A stretch of DNA of 6,501 nucleotides from Actinomycetes bacterium (GTDB lineage: Bacteria > Actinomycetota > Acidimicrobiia > Acidimicrobiales > RAAP-2). Position 1 is the first letter of the stretch, and every line of letters begins with the position of its first letter. The position numbers and the translations under genes were made by a program. The notes under the pieces are model-generated. The model made no database searches, was not told the DNA's origin, and saw only the letters and a list, made by a program, of their open reading frames with translations. The DNA lies in contig JAKABC010000097.1 of NCBI GenBank assembly GCA_021802025.1, forward strand, positions 1 to 6,501, written 5' to 3'. Of this stretch, positions 5,584 through 6,501 are shown piece after piece.

Positions 5584-6227
5584 GCCAGCTCGATCCGGAA
5601 GCGGACGGTCCCCACCACCACCTCGTCACGGGGTGACAACGACACGGCCGTGACGCGGTGGCCGTTGACGTAGGTCCCGTTGGTGGACTGGAGGTCGCGG
5701 ATCGCGACCCCCTCGGCGGTCCGCCAGACCTCGGCGTGCTGGCGGCTGACGTTGGGATCGTTCACGACGACCTCGACGTCCGGGGAACGGCCGATGACCA
5801 GGGGCAGGTCGCCGATCGTGAAGGAACGGCCGTCGCTCGCGACCAGGCGGGGCTGACTGGCCCCGGCCTCGAACTCACAGCGCACCTCGAGTTCGCCGAG
5901 CTTGAGGTCGTCGTCGACGTAGACCTCGACGCGCACCGGGCCGACGAAGGCGTACCCCTCGGACAGGGCGTGCTGGCGGACGGTCTCTTCCAACTCGGCG
6001 ACCAGGGCCTTCTGGAACCCCTCGAAGCGCTCGGCGTCCTCGGGTCCGAGCCAGACCGTGACGACGTTGGCCGAGAGCTCCCCCTGGGTGGAGAGGCGAC
6101 GGGTCAGGTCGATCTCGCGCACGATGCGCGCCGCGATCTCGATCGGCTGCAGGGCGTTCTTGAAGGGTCGCGAGAACGTCTTCTCGAAGGCCCGCTCGAG
6201 GCGGTTCTCGACCTTGCGCAGGGGCAT
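5580..6227 (-). CDS. fhaA: FHA-domain protein FhaA with DUF3662 N-terminal domain
   Basis: This is a 215-residue cytoplasmic protein. The N-terminal DUF3662/FhaA_N domain spans about 1-118 and begins with the family-typical MPLRKVENRLERAF. After a linker of only about 17 residues comes an FHA phosphothreonine-binding domain (about 135-212) with IGRSPD (145-150, R147), SRQHA (161-165) and STNGTYVNG (181-189). In Mycobacterium FhaA binds the phosphorylated MviN/MurJ pseudokinase domain and restrains late peptidoglycan precursor export; the same job is inferred here. Mycobacterial FhaA is about 527 residues, with a long low-complexity linker that is essentially absent here. I chose ATG at 6227-6225 because the conserved domain starts there and AGGGGG lies 3 nt upstream. 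A GTG 28 codons further upstream would give an unconserved Arg-rich extension abutting the tRNA. It is the first gene of the operon. Confidence 0.94.
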   Translation of the reverse strand: MPLRKVENRLERAFEKTFSRPFKNALQPIEIAARIVREIDLTRRLSTQGELSANVVTVWLGPEDAERFEGFQKALVAELEETVRQHALSEGYAFVGPVRVEVYVDDDLKLGELEVRCEFEAGASQPRLVASDGRSFTIGDLPLVIGRSPDVEVVVNDPNVSRQHAEVWRTAEGVAIRDLQSTNGTYVNGHRVTAVSLSPRDEVVVGTVRFRIELA

Positions 6228-6230
6228 AGT

Positions 6231-6236
6231 CCCCCT
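6231..6236 (-). promoter_or_regulatory. Ribosome binding site for fhaA
   Basis: AGGGGG on the minus strand, 3 nt before the ATG. The spacing is short but it is the only purine-rich tract near the start, and it favours the ATG over the upstream GTG. Confidence 0.5.
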
Positions 6237-6246
6237 GACTTTACCG

Positions 6247-6263
6247 GTCCGGGGAGCCCGGAC
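6247..6263. repeat. 7-bp perfect inverted repeat in the fhaA leader
   Basis: GTCCGGG (6247-6253) and CCCGGAC (6257-6263) are exact complements around a 3-nt loop, with a possible G-T pair outside. An overlapping alternative, GGAG (6253-6256) with CTCC (6263-6266), would exclude it. It sits 20 nt upstream of the fhaA start, so it could be a leader hairpin or an operator dyad. In GC-rich DNA a stem of this length may be fortuitous. Confidence 0.4.
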
Positions 6264-6311
6264 TCCGGCCAGGGGGCGCCGTCGGAGGTGCACTATTGTC
6301 TCTAGGTCCAC

Positions 6312-6398
6312 GGGCGAGTGGCGAAATTGGCAGACGCGCAGGCTTCAGGTGCCTGTGTCCGAAAGGATGTGCGGGTTCAAGTCCCGCCTCGCCCACCA
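6312..6398 (+). tRNA. tRNA-Leu (anticodon CAG)
   Basis: This 87-nt gene folds as a class II tRNA. The acceptor stem is GGGCGAG (6312-6318) with CTCGCCC (6388-6394), followed by discriminator A6395 and an encoded CCA (6396-6398). The anticodon stem CAGGC/GCCTG (6339-6343, 6351-6355) closes the loop TTCAGGT, giving anticodon CAG at 6346-6348, which reads CUG leucine codons. A long variable arm with TCC-GAAA-GGA (about 6358-6367) is typical of leucine tRNA. The T arm is GCGGG/CCCGC (6371-6375, 6383-6387) around TTCAAGT. Discriminator A and the long arm agree with leucine identity. From memory, a tRNA-Leu(CAG) gene (leuT) also lies just upstream of fhaA in Mycobacterium tuberculosis, so the neighbourhood appears to be old. 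Confidence 0.97.
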
Positions 6399-6421
6399 CG
6401 GGGCCCGGCCACCCGGCCCCG
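6399..6421. terminator. GC-rich hairpin between convergent tRNA-Leu and downstream gene
   Basis: CGGGGCC (6399-6405) pairs with GGCCCCG (6415-6421), and after one bulged C the stem continues with GG/CC (6407-6408, 6413-6414) around a short loop. It starts at the base after the tRNA CCA and lies before the stop of a convergent minus-strand gene, so it could end transcripts from both sides. There is no T-tract on either side, which is common for actinobacterial hairpin terminators but weakens the call. Confidence 0.45.
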
Positions 6422-6433
6422 GCGCGGCCCTCG

Positions 6434-6501
6434 CTAGTCCGCGACGAAGCCCCGCCAGCCGCGCATGTAGTCGACGAAACGGTCGCTCAGCCCCTCGTCG
6501 T
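6434..6501 (-). CDS. C-terminal fragment of an unrecognised protein
   Basis: An open frame enters from the right edge on the minus strand and ends with TAG at 6436-6434. It encodes 21 complete C-terminal residues, ending FVDYMRGWRGFVAD. Nearly every third codon position is G or C, as in the neighbouring genes, and a stop lies just before a hairpin, so it looks like a real gene end. I do not recognise the family from this tail; it is hydrophilic with two tryptophans or aromatics per ten residues and has no membrane segment. It converges on the tRNA and is not part of the fhaA operon. Confidence 0.6.
   Translation of the reverse strand, partial: DEGLSDRFVDYMRGWRGFVAD

Larger units (their letters stand above)
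6228..6311. promoter_or_regulatory. Divergent fhaA / tRNA-Leu intergenic region, presumed to hold both promoters
   Basis: These 84 bases separate two divergent transcription units, so each should have its promoter here. On the plus strand TATTGT (6294-6299) is a fair -10 for the tRNA, placing the start near 6306; no recognisable -35 lies 16-18 nt upstream. On the minus strand TAAAGT (6238-6243) resembles a -10 for fhaA, but it would start the transcript about 4 nt before the ATG and exclude the AGGGGG ribosome site. Either fhaA is close to leaderless or its real promoter lies nearer the tRNA. Neither assignment is firm. Confidence 0.35.

Noticed and set aside
5132..5629. 166-codon upstream extension of the pstP frame
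   Set aside because: It is an Arg/Pro/Gly-rich out-of-frame reading of fhaB. The PP2C domain starts at the TTG at 5131, which has a ribosome site and overlaps the fhaB stop.
6228..6311. 28-codon N-terminal extension of fhaA from GTG at 6311
   Set aside because: The extension is Arg-rich and unlike the family, would fill the whole intergenic region up to the tRNA, and leaves no room for a promoter. The ATG at 6227 begins the conserved domain.
1..6501. CRISPR arrays, insertion sequences, integrase sites or phage genes
   Set aside because: No spaced direct repeats, transposase or integrase motifs, or target-site duplications were seen. The tRNA 3' end is not repeated elsewhere in the window, so there is no sign of an att site.

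Overview
The window is high-GC bacterial DNA carrying the conserved actinobacterial signalling and cell-wall locus: Ser/Thr kinase, PP2C phosphatase, two FHA proteins, a penicillin-binding protein and CrgA. CrgA and the fhaA-fhaB-pstP-pbpA-pknB order point to Actinomycetota. The compact layout, with no pknA and no rodA/ftsW in the cluster, suggests a lineage outside Mycobacteriales and Streptomycetales. An Acidimicrobiia-like organism is my best guess, but it is inference.

Layout. Bases 2-184 (+) are the 3' end of a thiolase gene. It converges on crgA (181-453, -), and the two genes share a CTAG palindrome as stop codons. Reading along the minus strand from the right, the main operon is fhaA (5580-6227), fhaB (5128-5583), pstP (3938-5131), pbpA (2448-3935), pknB (468-2405) and crgA (181-453). 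The fhaA/fhaB and fhaB/pstP junctions both use a 4-nt TTGA overlap with a TTG start. pstP and pbpA are 2 nt apart, pbpA and pknB 42 nt, and pknB and crgA 14 nt. Divergent from fhaA, after an 84-nt intergenic region, is a tRNA-Leu(CAG) gene (6312-6398, +) with encoded CCA. A GC-rich hairpin follows it, and then the C-terminal end of an unrecognised minus-strand gene runs off the right edge.

How the genes work together (family knowledge applied to this locus). PknB would sense cell-wall fragments through four extracytoplasmic PASTA repeats and phosphorylate cytoplasmic targets on threonine. PstP would reverse this. FhaA and FhaB would bind the phosphothreonines and relay the state to peptidoglycan synthesis. 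PbpA cross-links peptidoglycan, and CrgA helps place the septal and elongation machinery.

No wholly new system is visible; this is a streamlined version of a known locus. The points most worth a second look are: the kinase activation loop lacks the two threonines that are autophosphorylated in Mycobacterium PknB; the PbpA second active-site motif reads SCD rather than SxN; rodA/ftsW and pknA are missing from otherwise conserved positions; the extracytoplasmic parts of PknB and PbpA carry cysteine sets; and FhaA is very short. No stretch over 300 bases lacks a gene.
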